From positions 1,984,001 through 2,048,000 of the forward strand of contig CANUEZ040000028.1 in NCBI GenBank assembly GCA_948099385.1: a stretch of 64,000 nt of DNA, given 5' to 3'. The position numbers and the translations under genes are program-made. Origin of the DNA: Fasciola hepatica. Its lineage: Eukaryota; Platyhelminthes; Trematoda; Plagiorchiida; Fasciolidae. The notes under the pieces are model-generated. The model worked only from the letters and a program-made list of their open reading frames with translations. It made no database searches and had not been told where the DNA came from. Below are positions 47,402 to 62,275 of this stretch, piece by piece; position 1 is the stretch's first letter; each line of letters opens with the position of its first letter.

Positions 47402-48600
47402 GTGACAATAGTAAGGCTGACCGGCCCAGTTTTTCTTATCTCAGAGGACGTTCGATGCAGTAGAAGTCTTGGAACACACGAGTCCATGAAATCCGTTCGA
47501 TGCATTTTCCTCCACTACTTCTCCGCATTTGATTCGGTTTCCCGTTATCTACTACTTCAAAAGCTAGAGTACTTTGGTTGTCCCACTTCTTTACTCTGGT
47601 GGTTGAAAGACTACTTTTCCAATAGAACTCAAAGTACTAAAGTTGGTACAAGTTTATCGAATCCTTTGATCAACAACTCAGGTGTTATACAGGGTACCGT
47701 TCTCTCCCCCTTTCCCTTCACCGCACAAATTAGCGACTTGACCACTGCACCACCTTCACAACTTTTTAAGTAAGCCAATGACCTCGTGCTCTGTCAATCT
47801 GTCTTCAACCAACAAGACTTTAACTCTTTTTCCGAGAACTTATATAATACTCAGAATTTTTCGTCCCGCTTTGGACTACATCCCAACACTTCCAAATGTT
47901 TTGAGTGCACTTTCTCCCTTTCTCGTTCCTCTCACCCCAATGGGCAATCAATCACCAACAGTGTCTCCATTTCCAGAGCTGACTCGGTCAAATACTTAGG
48001 GGCCAAAATCAGCACCAATTTACAATGGTCTTCTCATATTCTTGATCATACTAAAAAAACTACGTAGACTGTCTTTTCAGATTCGTGGGCTAAGGCAGTT
48101 TGGTTCGACACAAGCTGTCATTCTTCCTTTTTTCCATTAATGTATTCTCCCACTCTTAATCTACTGCTCTCCAGTAATTTGTCCTGATCTACTTAGCAAA
48201 GATTTTATCATTCTACGCCACGACCTAGCCATTATCAGTCGTGTCTATTTGATTCCCATGGGCTCTCTTATCTCCAAAGTTTGCGATTTGCACATTACAG
48301 CCTGTGAGAAATTCGCCAAGAAGATTCTTGTGGACCCCACCCATCCCCTGTACCGTGACTTATCTCCATGCCGTTCTCATTCCCCCACACTTTCTGAATT
48401 TAGACTTATCCCATCCCGCATAAATGTCTATCGTAACTCTACAGTACAGTGCTTAGCACGTGTTCTGGATGACAAAGAGGAACTTCGGACTAACCTCTGT
48501 GGCTGAACCAGTTTTACTTCTACGGTATTTGACTTTATACCTATCTCAAAGTGTCAGCGATCTTTTCCCTCCATTTCGCTGAAGTGTGAGTTTGTTAACT
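47402..48600 (+). mobile_element. CR1/Jockey-like LINE RT, central and 3' part
   Basis: RT blocks appear in order: FLHYFSAFDSVSRYLLLQKL, WWLKDYFSNRTQSTKV, NNSGVIQGTVLSPF, then the catalytic box near 47774 where the expected Tyr-Ala-Asp-Asp reads stop-Ala-Asn-Asp. Next come LHPNTSKCFECTFS, YLGAKISTNLQWSSHI (47990-48060), LLIYCSPVICPDLL (about 48170), then a 3' part at 48249-48506 (ACEKFAKKILVDPTHPLYRD). Several frames and stops. Near the end is the short repeat CAATACAATACAATCAG. It is a different copy from 3640-4642. Confidence 0.85.
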
Positions 48601-48626
48601 TGTTAAAGTCTTCAATACAATACAAT

Positions 48627-49069
48627 CAGATTAACACGATATATCTTCCAGGTAGTGAACGTGCACTCGCATTATGGATACCATTCTAGCATAATCGAGA
48701 GTACCTTCACGGAACAGGAGTTGATTGTATAAACATGTTAACGCCAAGGATGAATTGAGAGAAAATTCAGTTTGCACCTTTGGCGAAAACCCGTCTGGAC
48801 TACTGACCTCATCACACTTCATCTTCACTAGTATCCCATGTACTTAGAAGGAACATATCACCTATGAGCTCTTTATTTAAGATCAGTGTGGGGACTAGAA
48901 TCATTATTCGATAGTAGATGCCGATCAAGTCCGCTAATTTGCTTATCTATCATCCGATTTTCGAGTACACTTTTGTAACTGACTTCATTATTTACTTTGT
49001 GGTAGTTGCTTCATTTTGCCTACTAACAAGGTTTTGAGTAGCAAGGTATGAAATTCGACCACATTCTGT
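48627..49069 (-). repeat. LINE fragment, right arm of inverted repeat
   Basis: Reverse complement of 44593-45022. The frame 48828-48631 differs from the left arm by one His/Gln change near its end. The outer ends of both arms diverge just beyond GGTCGAATTTCA. Confidence 0.8.
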
Positions 49070-49078
49070 GTGTGAAGC

Positions 49079-49245
49079 ATGTGCAATATGCTTGAGTTCA
49101 TGTCATCAATAAAATGTGGCGTCCGTGTCCCCAGATACATGTATCCTGAAAATGAACAAGAAAGAATTTATCCAACTAAATGTAACCTATGAAATCCCAC
49201 GTTGAATTCTGAAAATCCCTGTACCACTTCACATGAAGAAGTTTG
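49079..49245 (+). repeat. Left arm of small inverted repeat
   Basis: Complementary to 49622-49795. Shared blocks include AAAATGTGGCGTCCGTG, AGATACATGTATCCTGA and CCAACTAAATGTAACCTATG. The arms are moderately diverged and about 375 bp apart. Confidence 0.85.
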
Positions 49246-49389
49246 ATTTTAACTACTAGTCAGTACATTAGATCATATGGAGGACTTCTATATTCATTTT
49301 TTCCTGGGTAAAAACTGCAGAAAACGGAGTGCACAGTAAGTCGAAAGCGCTGGAATATTCTGAGGAAAATGTTGATGTCTTCGATCATA

Positions 49390-49550
49390 TTTGATGGTCG
49401 ATAGTAATACACTGTCATCCAGCTCGTTGCCACACCTGAACTATTGTGATCTTGTGCTTCACTATTCCAAGCTTCAATGCCTGATGGCCGGCTATACTTG
49501 ACAGTTCCGCGGGCCTTTGAGGCTATGAGGTATACACTTTCCACTGTACT
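49390..49550. repeat. SINE-like dispersed repeat, copy 1
   Basis: Resembles 61235-61385, with shared blocks including CCACACCTGA, GCCGGCTAT and GAGGYTATG. It lies in the loop of the small inverted repeat. No pol III box or polyA tail is clear, so the class is undetermined. Confidence 0.5.
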
Positions 49551-49621
49551 CATGAACAACCAACAACAACAAGATTCCAATTCAGTTGTAAATGACTACG
49601 ATCATAAATGTTGGGGTTGTT

Positions 49622-49795
49622 AACATCCAAGTCAGCTAGAAGTGGTACAAGGATTTTCAGAATTCAAAGTGAGATTTCATAGGTTACATTTAGTTGGTTA
49701 TATTCTTTCTTATTGATTCTCAGGATACATGTATCTGAGGGCACGGACGCCACATTTTAATGATAACATGAACTCTAGAATATTGCACATATTCT
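49622..49795 (-). repeat. Right arm of small inverted repeat
   Basis: Reverse complement of 49079-49245. No coding content. The pair could be terminal repeats of a nonautonomous DNA element or an inverted duplication. Confidence 0.85.
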
Positions 49796-52454
49796 TTAAA
49801 TATACACATTTAATAAACACGTTTCGTGAGAAATTACTTCTCAGGATAGGGATTAAAAAATCTACTTACCTGTTATCCTACGCCGCGGAGTGCCAAGTTA
49901 TTTCCTAAGTTGACGTAATTTATATAGTTTCATCTCTGCATCATGTTGATGATCCGAATGCTGATGTTGCTCAGAGATCAGTATCACAACTCCGTCTACA
50001 GAATGGTCGAAATGTCCTCGCTAGCTCAAAGGCGTCTGATGCAATGTGCCGTCGTTTTCGTTGATAGGTTGAGGTCAGTTTGGTTCTCTGGTTCCGATCA
50101 CATGATCCCACTGATCCGCCGGATTGACGTCCGTCCGTGAGCGCGACAAGTCGCACGACTGAGGTCTGTGCCATTTTTGCACTGGATGAGCGTGGTAGGA
50201 CAAGTGGTCACAACGGACAATGGTTGACCAGAGAGGCTTGTGTCAGTTGACCAATGAAATGTGGTTTGTCGATTCGAAAACCAACCACTGCATTTGGTTC
50301 TCAAATCTATGTGATAGTTTTGCAAATCTAACTGACAATTTCGTAAATCAATGTGATAGCTCCTCAAACCAATCTTAAAACGCTGTGGAAGATATTGGTT
50401 CTCAACTGTGTGAGATTAGGTAATATGGATTTTGCACTATTTTGATGGACGGGGTCGATGGTTCAAGAGAACGCGGTGCACGAGGAATACAGGCAAAGTG
50501 TGTGGGTTGTGTAGTTCACTATCGGTCAGGTCAAGTCACCCGGCAGCTACATAACCAGTAAATACAGGAATGGTTGGAGAAAAAGTACATGGAAAATGTG
50601 AGGAATATTCAACTCAGTTGGTTTATCAATTCTTTTATAACAGTGGTGAGGTTGGTGAGCAATCTGGCAAGATAGGGAACCGTTAATGATTTGCAAATAG
50701 TGTTACGGACAAGCAGGTGTTTGTAGCTGGACTTGGTTGAGGATGTAGAAACACTTAATAATATCAAATTAAAGAGGGTGTGACTGGTGATCTAGTATCA
50801 GAGAATTCGTTCGGATCAGCTGCAGGACATCATGAGGAAATGTAAATGATCGATGGTGACTGAAATGTCTAGATTTGCACTTAACAATGGAAGTGCAGAT
50901 GTGAACCGTGGAAAACCTGAAAGGGTAATTCTGGCAAATTACCCGGTGAAGAACGTACGTTGAAACTGGTTAAGATGAGTAAACAAGATTTTGGCGATGT
51001 CTGTTTGCGTAAATCGAGCATCCCTCCGGCGCGTTATCTCCAAGTGATTGCTGAGCTTCCCGAAAATTCGTCTTACTTTGTGCTTAGGAGATCTTTCAAA
51101 ACATGTTTGCCACCAATGACACGATAATTCCAAAGATTTTACAAACCCACTCAAATAGGACATAGGATTTGGGATGACTGTAAAAGCACAACGTCAGCGT
51201 GACAACAGCTGGTAAGTAAAAACGAAAATAGGACCAGGTGAAATGGTTGTAGCAGGAATTCCGGAGATGTAACGGACAGCACGGTCGAATTTGAAGGCCT
51301 CGCCACTGTGTGTGGGGTATGTGATTCACTATTGCTAGCCTGGAGGTGACGCTTAGAAAACGGCAGTGTTCCTCTTGGGACGGCAGAATGAAAACAGCAT
51401 CATGCCAGGATCAAAGTAAACAGTGTTCCCATCGCCTGCCATGTACAAGCGCTACGATAACCACGGTTGGATACGACTTACACTCGGTGACTGGAGATTG
51501 ATAAACGTCTGTGGGTGATCTTAATGCACTTATTCGAGTGCGTTTATTCGGCCATTTATATGCCCGCCTCGATGTAGAGCGATGATTTCACTATCATATA
51601 CGGTGGTGTTACCCTTGATCCATCATGATTTACGTCGTACATAGATCACACGAAAGGGGAGAACATCACCTTCCTCGGTTGCCAAATGGTTTCTTATGAG
51701 GCAACATGGTGGCTGGGACAAGGCCTTTCGTGTGATCTTCAAGACCGATAACACAATTTGAATGAGGCAGTTGCGATCAGCCATTGGAAACTAACGTTAC
51801 ACCAACAGAAAGATCTGAGCCAACCATTTTGCTGCCTAGGTAACACTTTCATTACCCTGTTACATATGATCTAATTCATTTCGTCCTGGAATTCAGCTAG
51901 ATATAAGGCGTGTTCCCTTAGGCATTACATATCCACAGACAAACTGCGAAGTTGTCTCGAACATAATTCGTGCTATGTAGCGATACTGGCTTCTATTTTC
52001 AATTTCTTTGCGGGAAACGTATGCCTCAGTGTTCATTAGCAATGAGATGAGTTCAATAGAAAAATAGTACTTTGAGAACATATTCTGGGGGTTAGAACCG
52101 TAACATGGGCATTTATGTCATATTTAGACTGTAAAAGCCTCTTTTGATTATTGGAATTTCCACCGAGAACCTGATGTCTTGGTCAGATTCACTGCTTCAT
52201 GATCACCTTATGGCCTCATTGTTCATACACATTTTTGTTAACCACACTATCGTGACTACACAATTTAGCCCCATATCATCACGACGTTCTCATTTCGCTG
52301 TGTGAATCACCTTTGATTTCGTTACCTCGTGTCCGCTCACTGACGTTGCTCGAGTGATCTAGACAATGTTCTCTGCGCTTTCTCCCCGACTGTTTGTCGT
52401 ACTTGAAACAATGACCGTCGATCTTGCCCTACGTCGATACTCCTCCGCGATTGT
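49796..52454. other. Region without identifiable genes
   Basis: Only short frames without known domains. A faint similarity between 50490-50530 and 51300-51340 (TGTGTGGG...TTCACTAT) is too short to interpret. Confidence 0.45.
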
Positions 52455-52620
52455 GTAATGGCCAAACGGTAAGCCGCCATACTCTCCTCCGACTAATGAG
52501 AGTGTAGGATCCTGTTGATGCACTTACTGAGTCTCGAGCTCATGGAAGTTCTTTTCGTGCTTTTGCGGACTGAACACGCACAACCACTAGACGGAGGATC
52601 ACTGGTCCCTGTGTGTTACA
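52455..52620 (+). repeat. LTR 3' end, copy 3 of the second LTR family
   Basis: Resembles 5427-5596 and 4985-5109. It contains GTGTAATGGCCA, GATGCACTTACTGAG and CGGAGGATCACTG and ends GTGTTACA. No primer-binding site follows, so it is probably a solo LTR. Confidence 0.6.
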
Positions 52621-54790
52621 ACTGTTTGCATTATTCTACCGCTCGTCCTCTGTCTGTCTAAACAGTGATCTTTGGCCTTGGCCCCTCTCCCCCAGCTTTC
52701 GTTATTCTTCCTTGACTGTGCCGCCACGCCTCTGCCTCCCTTCTGATCGCTGATTAGCCCACCGCTTGCAATACATATCGATCCCCATTGTAAACTGTGG
52801 ACTTGGTCCTGTATCACCCCGCGTGCTTTGTCCTACTCGCTTTTGACGAACATTGGTTTGTGTATTCTAGGACAGGGTCACCCATAACTTGAAGTACTGT
52901 CATTTACCTGTTTAATTCGTCTCCAGGTACACGTAGTTTACCCACTCGCCTTATTTGACTTTGAGTTTCAGACCCGTATTTCACCAATCTCTCAATCACT
53001 GGGAAGTCGGGGTGCCGACTATAGAAGTAGATGACAAGCGACGTACCGACTCTTGCCAATGCCCTCAGCGAATTCTCATTTCCGCCACGACGTGCTCGTT
53101 CCGCTAATAACAGCGAGATATGAAATGGGACTAACGTTCGTCTAATTGAGACTCAACATAACAGGATACTACGCGATCAAAACAGTTTACTGGAGAAAGA
53201 CTTTCTACAGACCTTCTGTCCGTATTTATTTTTTCGTTCTCAGGACGTTCAAGCGTGTTTTCCACAATGCAGCAACTGCTTATCCAACTTATATATGTTA
53301 AGTAGTATGTAGATGGGTAGATAAAATTTCCCGGAGGAAAATAATCAATTTAACGGTTTATATCGCTCATCCGAATGCGCACCCGGTACTCATCTAACCG
53401 CTCATCCTAATACCTGTGCACTCGGCCAGTACATTTGCACCCATGATCTCATTAGGTGCGTCCGGAAATTCAGCGGATGGCCACCGTTGAAGAGTCGACG
53501 GTGGAATCACAACTGCAATTACTATTAGCTGTTCATGGATCATACCAAAACTAACGCGGCTGCATGCACGGCATATTTTTAACTCGTGGAAAATAATTTT
53601 GCAGACTGGTGTAGGCTCATTTAAACTACTTTATTCACCGGGCTACGTTTATGCGTGTCAGCAGGCAAATTACCGAAAATCCACCTAGGCTATGAGCGTC
53701 GGGTCTAATTTAATGGACATTACTTAGCGCACACTACATGATTCTCGCCAGTAAAGGCTGTTGTGAAACCAAGATTATCGGCGGATAAATACCAGCATGT
53801 AGTCGATTCCTCGGAAATCCACAAGAAACTGCTCTAATCTTAAGGTTATGAAGCCAGTGGTCCAAATTGCTTACCGACGGCATTATTGCATGCGGTAGCA
53901 AGTTGACGTTATGAATACCAATTCCGTCAGAATATATAGGACAATTTGGAAGTTACATCTGTCTCACTGGTGATAGAATGAAAAATACGGTCCGTATGGT
54001 GCACATAAAATACTTTGAAGGCATGTAAAATCGTAGCAAAAAAAACCCTGATGTGAACCATTATGAGTAATACCACTCACACAGCCAATCAGATATTGTA
54101 GCTTCTCTAACGCCATGATTTTTTTTGTTCCACCCATCGGAAACCGTGTAGTCTCATGATGTGTTCAATAGTAGACTGATGGGTTCATCTTTATCAAAAT
54201 GTCAAACAGGGATGGATGGCGAATACCTTTGAGAGTTCTGGCAGAATACATAGAAGCTGTAATTATTGCGTGCACGATCATTTGCGCCTGTGTTACTTTT
54301 AGCATACTCCGTATGACCTCCTTATCAATATTAGAACACCAAAAGAGCCCAAGGGGTGCTGAATTGTAGTAAAAATTGCATAACTTTTTGATTTTCATAG
54401 CAATTCGCGGAAGTTTCGTGACTTTTCCCGATGATAAGTTTCGCGCGTTTCCTTAAAGTTTCGTTGGAATCCATTAATCGGCTGACACTCTAGGTAGACC
54501 CGAATCGCTTGCAGGGACATAAAGACGAGGTATCTACTTGGACATCGGCGGCGGTTTGTGTTGTCTGATCCGCCCTCACACATGCTGATAACCAAATCTG
54601 AAGCATCTTTAGGTCACTTGATTGTACCGATTCAGCTTGCGATCCAATTACATTTCCGCAAAATGTTGGTGGGTAAAAATATTGAAGAAAAGTGCCAAAG
54701 CATCTCGTTTTAAGCACTAGTGCGATGGGTTCAGAATGGTCCTTCGTAGCTGCACTTTATTCCTCTAGTAAATTCGGTATCTTTGACAAA
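52621..54790. other. Region without identifiable genes
   Basis: Nothing recognised on either strand. Confidence 0.45.
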
Positions 54791-54799
54791 ATCTCACTA

Positions 54800-54980
54800 C
54801 TGGCATTCAAATTTGGTCAGGTATGTTTGTGTAGGGCATCTCTTTCCGGCGTTGAGGAGAGATATCCGTAAGGATACAGCACCACCCTGTAAGGGTCCTT
54901 ATTGTCTTTCCAGTATGAAGCTGCTCTTCGATTGCTATGGTAAAACAGCACATCAAAGGAAAAGTTGATTACAACTTTTT
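54800..54980 (+). pseudogene. Possible gypsy C-terminal relic
   Basis: The frame reads LRRDIRKDTAPPCKGPYCLS and FDCYGKTAHQRK, which recalls the PPY-GPY-VL-R...-D-NGK-...V chromodomain-like tail of gypsy integrases. It is short, and no integrase core adjoins it. Confidence 0.3.
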
Positions 54981-55009
54981 GCAGTTTTGTCAAGTCAAGT
55001 TGTGGTATG

Positions 55010-55690
55010 GTAGAATTTTATTGTTCAATAATACAGCGTAGTCGAAATCGTTGGTACGTTGTCGACGTTTCGGTCACCACGGGTAACCTTTTTCAAAATA
55101 GGTTTTAAAACCGAATGAAACTGGAATGATAGCTTAGAGCAGTTGGGTGTTAGTCACAGTGTGTTTGTGTGTTTGTCTGTGTGTTTGCGATGTTGCTTTA
55201 CTGTAAGGGTGGGGGTTGAATCTCCGTCCATACTATGTGTCCGTGATAGTGGGGTCATCTGAGGTCAACAAGGTGTTATGACCCGTTTTTGGTGTTTATC
55301 CATCCGCGTCGTAAGAGCCATCCATGTTTGAAATCTCTGCCCCATCGTTGCGGTTGAGACACGATTGGTGGGCGTTAATTGCCAGAGCCCCCGCGTAGAG
55401 ACGTTCGGTGTACGTACGGAACCCACAGTGGAGGATTCTGGTGTTTTCATAGTCTGTGGTGTGGTCTTCGGATATGGCGTGAAGTGCGATTGCAGAGTCG
55501 CGTTCTAACTTTCTTAAAGCCATTTGGTCCTTCGGTCTGCATTTTTCTTTACTTTTGTGTTCTGCGATTCTGGTTTTGACTTGCCTGCATGTTTGTCCAA
55601 TGTACTGAGTGGGCATTCTTTGCAGTACTGAAACGTCGACAACCTACCAACGATTTCGACTACGCTGTGTTGTTGAACAATAAAATTCTA
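55010..55690 (-). mobile_element. Truncated Penelope-like element with inverted terminal repeats
   Basis: The ends 55012-55070 and 55628-55686 are inverted copies (ACGTCGACAAC...CCAACGATTTCGACTACGCTG...GAACAATAAAATTCTA). Between them the minus strand encodes a PLE GIY-YIG domain (55296-55616): TQYIGQTCRQVKTRIAEHKS, KLERDSAIALHAISEDHTTD and FRTYTERLYAGALAINAH. The RT is absent. A terminal repeat present partly in inverted orientation at the 5' end is a known feature of PLE insertions. The minus-strand AATAAA in the terminus may be a polyadenylation signal. Confidence 0.8.
55067..55098 (-). ncRNA. Degenerate hammerhead-ribozyme-like motif in PLE terminus
   Basis: On the minus strand a stem GGTTACC-CGT-GGTGACC (55088 to 55072) is followed at once by GAAAC and GTCG, as in hammerhead stem II and the conserved GAAA box. 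The other core box (CTGATGA) is expected just before the stem but reads roughly ATTTTGA, so key residues are changed. Hammerheads are known in PLE terminal repeats. This copy is probably inactive. Confidence 0.55.
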
Positions 55691-55766
55691 TCATAACATT
55701 TTACATGGCGCATCGATTTTTCGATACACTCCGAACCGATCTCGGTTCTGACACATTATTCAAGTT

Positions 55767-58990
<3,224 letters not shown>

Positions 58991-59729
58991 ACGGAAAAAT
59001 TCAGCAGGCTCCAATAGCGTGTGCACACTCATCGCTTAAGAAACAGGGGAACGTGAGTCTAACAAGTCTTTCTGATGTCATAAAACCTTATCTGCCACGT
59101 ATATCGCATTCCTTTGCGTTCCGTTAGTGTGACCTTCCACAACATTCACAGCAAAGATGAACGCGCGGTAAGTTAAATACCTTCGTCTCGCTTCGCGTGT
59201 TTCGTTCACATTTTTATCAATAATTCCCTGATTTCACTTCAGATTTATCATTTAGTTCCAAACTGATTGAAGCTCATAAACGGTCATTTCGGTTTCTGTT
59301 TATCTCGCATGTGGTTCTTTGCATGTACGTGTTCACAACCGATACCTTGATTGCCAAGCGGTCCAAAACGAGTTGCATTGTCACTCAGCAAAACGATGTC
59401 ATCGGTGTCTTGGGAAGATATTAATAACAATTCATTTACATGATACACTCCTTCAGCGCCCATAATTATACCCTTGAGGATGCATCGTTTCCCCAAAAAC
59501 AAAACCCGGTCGCATTTATTTTTGCTTCAAAAACTGCACTGGGGTTACTTTTGGGGACGTCTTCTTATTCAGCTTTTAAGTTTATTTAAATGCACTCACC
59601 ATATCCTTCCGGAATATTATCATACATCTCCAAATCCTGAATTCGGGAATGGATTTCTTGCAACTACATTTACAACAGAATCATTGGCCCCAGTCTCTCG
59701 TGTCCGGCAATGAAGTTTTCTTGGGCGAG
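58991..59729. other. Unassigned region between gypsy and pogo-like element
   Basis: A minus-strand 72-codon frame (59284-59502, containing DTDDIVLLSDNATRFGPLG) is not recognised. No LTR of the preceding gypsy was found. Confidence 0.35.
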
Positions 59730-60800
59730 TATTCATTATTCGCATAACCTATTGGTAATGGATTGGTCAAACAGCTGTCAATGAGTTTAACCCATGAATT
59801 CGTCATCCGATTCACGGCCTCCTCAAAATTACGCCTCAAGAAGTTTCTAGAGATTTATCTCCATCCTACTTCTAATTTAGTTGTCTACTGCTATGCGCAA
59901 ATGGTCCTTAAAATTCTTTTATTGCAATATTAAGAGCCTGAATGTATGAAGTCATTCCTGTGGAAATCATTGTGATTTACTCTTCCCACTATAAGGAAGT
60001 TCTTCATGTCTTTCGCGCGGTGGGTGTTGGTTGGATCCCTGACTAGCAGACCTCGTTCATCACTTTTCAAAACATGAGACAACATTAAATTGACTCACTT
60101 TCTTATAACTGCATGTGCGCACCAGGCTTTTTCGATCGCAAGAACACAAATACCTGAAACACGTTCAGTTTAATCTTTCTTACCTCTAGTGATGATTAGA
60201 GGTGCGGCTTCCCTTCCGTCCAGAAAAACTGCCAAAATACATGTAGCACCTGTACTTCCGTAACCAGTAAACGGAATGCAGACTGATGAAGCATCTGTCT
60301 GATTAACTGTCTTTTGGGACCTAACGTCAGTCAGAACGGCAGTTTCATTCATGTCAATCATTTCGGAGAGTTAGTAATCGGGAAAACCTGCCCCATGCAA
60401 GTACACGCTTAATAACTTCAGTATCTCTCTGGTTGAAGTGCTGTTAATCTTCGAGACAGTTTAGATCGCTGAAGAAAGTCATCAAACCAGTGTTATGATG
60501 GTTTGAATTCCCTTGGATTTGCTTTAAAATATGGTGCCATTGCAAGAACAAGTTCTTAATATCAGACCTGCGTACAACCAAATACTTATTCTCTTGTCAG
60601 CAATTCATTCACAGATGTCTTTTGGTTTAGAAAACACTGGTTGCGATCTGATCCACAGTTGCATTTCTTAGCATTTCCTTCCTTCGCCCATTGACTGAGA
60701 TAATCGTACGCTGTTCTCCGTTTTGAGACAATCACGGGATCGTCTTTTCTTTGCAGAGAGCCGTAAGATTCTTGCCCCGAGAGTTTTGAATTCATTTCTT
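59730..60800 (-). mobile_element. pogo/Tigger-like DNA transposon transposase relic
   Basis: The minus strand reads in order an N-terminal HTH-like block (YDYLSQWAKEGNAKKCNCGS, 60586-60795), a CENP-B-type HTH block (REFKPS, HWFDDFLQRSKLSRRLTAL, near 60450-60510), and the DDE start at 60170-60361 (MNETAVLTDVRSQKTVN, TGYGSTGATCILAVFLDGRE). The second catalytic region near 60020-60110 reads HVLKSDERGLLVRDPTNTHR, and GMTSYIQALNIAIKEF near 59960 matches the GGLTS-LQ-LDI block. The first catalytic Asp of the N-M-D-E-T motif reads Asn. Frameshifts and stops are present. No terminal repeats were recognised. Confidence 0.83.
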
Positions 60801-61234
60801 GTAATCAACGGAGTAGCTCTCTCTTTTGTACTCATCTCTTGGTGGCAGACAAAAAAGTAAGGAGAAGCTGTTGGCGCTAGAATTCTAGTTCTTTATTTCT
60901 TGTGTTGTGACCTCACAATCCGCTTTATTGAATCACTCAGAAGCTGAAGATCTCAACTAGGGCTTATTTTCTGCCGAATCAGAATGAATGCTCAGTGTGC
61001 ATTTGTACAGTTAGTGTGCACTAGGGTGTTCTTTCCTTTTCCCACCCCTGTAGGTTTACTCCCTGTCCACCTTGTATATTCATTCTTTCTATTTCTGCAT
61101 GCAACATGGTGAGAAAGGCAGTGGTCAGTGGGACTAGCCCTGCTGTTAACCGATACACGATGATGATGTAAAGCATCTTGAAAAACCGTGCTGGGGTTTA
61201 CTACTTGGGTAGGTCTTATTATCGGGGAAACACG
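60801..61234. other. Unassigned region
   Basis: No gene or repeat recognised before the SINE-like repeat. Confidence 0.4.
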
Positions 61235-61385
61235 GTAGCTGCAAGTAATCCACCATAGTCTAGTTCACTACCACACCTGACCTACTATGACCTTATGTGG
61301 TTCTCCGCTCCATGTTTCAGGGTCTGGTTGCCGGCTATCCCTAATAATACAGTGGGACTTCGAGGTTATGGGGTGTAACACCCCA
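61235..61385. repeat. SINE-like dispersed repeat, copy 2
   Basis: Resembles 49390-49550. It ends near a GGGGTGTAACACCCC palindrome (about 61368-61384). It lies 3' of the ERp29 gene. Confidence 0.5.
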
Positions 61386-61608
61386 CTGTACCCATGCGCA
61401 AGCACGTAATAAAGTCACTTGATTAGCTCCAGTGAACTGGACAGGGATAAAAACCAGCTTATATAAGAAAATGTGAAAGCAGTGAAACAAAATCCAGTGA
61501 ATGTAACTGTGTTCAAATGTGAGATAGAACCATAAATAAGTATTTGAGTCAAATGCTTTAAAGGAATGAAGTACCCCAGAATGTATGTTGAAAAACTGCA
61601 GATAAAGC

Positions 61609-62275
61609 TTACAATTCAGTTTTCTCGGTAAAATGAGCTCGTTTTGGTGGTAGAAACTGTGTCAAGATGTTCAGTCGTTTTTTCAGCTTGGCTTTTAGGT
61701 CGTCTGACACCTCACTATCCACAAGCATCTTTAACCTGGTTGACTCCTTCTGCAAGTAGGACGGACCGAGACGTACCAAATTCTCGGTTACAATCAGATA
61801 AAACTGAACTGTGTCAGAACTAATAAAGCGTCGTAATGAAGTCAGGCGCTTGAATTCCGGTAACAAGCGTTTTTTTAATTCGTCAACGGACGCCGTCCTT
61901 GCTTCATGGGCCAATGCATCTAATGCAGCAACACATCCTGGAAGAGGCAGGCGAAGACCAGTAACCGAAGAAACCCATAAAAGAATGTCTTCTGATTTCC
62001 AACTTCCTCTGTAAGTTATTGGTATTGAATGGGACCGACGAAAAAGCATGTAATAAGGTAGTTCAACGTACGTTAGATTGAAACGATAAAACACGTTCTC
62101 TTCTGCAGGGATGGTTGAACCTGGGTTAAACAGAAGTTACGTGGAAAACAATCTCTACTTACTGTGCAGCATGTGAAAGACGATGAGATCATTGGATGTG
62201 TTTAACTGCTTTGCGAATTCCTGGAACTCGGAGAAGCGAGGGCCCGGGAACATAACATCAAACACTGCTAGAAAG
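61609..62275 (-). CDS. ERP29: ERp29-like ER chaperone, last two exons (partial gene)
   Basis: ERp29 is a non-redox thioredoxin-fold protein of the ER lumen that assists secretory protein processing. The upstream exon (62163-62275) encodes FLAVFDVMFPGPRFSEFQEF and AKQLNTSNDLIVFHMLH, matching the ERp29 thioredoxin-like N domain, and ends at a GTAAGT donor. A 60-bp intron (62103-62162) ends CTGCAG. The last exon (61609-62102) encodes LPYYMLFRRSHSIPITYRGS, LPLPGCVAALDALAHEA and the helical C domain with KKRLNILTQFL. It ends Lys-Thr-Glu-Leu, an ER-retention type signal, then TAA. The splice joins in phase (1+2 bases). No frame damage is visible. The 5' exons, including a signal peptide, were not found in 62276-64000. 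Confidence 0.85.

Noticed and set aside
49460..49490. CTGATGGCCGG as a hammerhead ribozyme core in the SINE-like repeat
   Set aside because: No GAAA box or closing stems at suitable distance; the second copy lacks the motif.
59284..59502. Frame with DTDDIVLLS resembling an RT catalytic box
   Set aside because: No neighbouring RT blocks in any frame; the match is a short coincidence or an unidentified exon.
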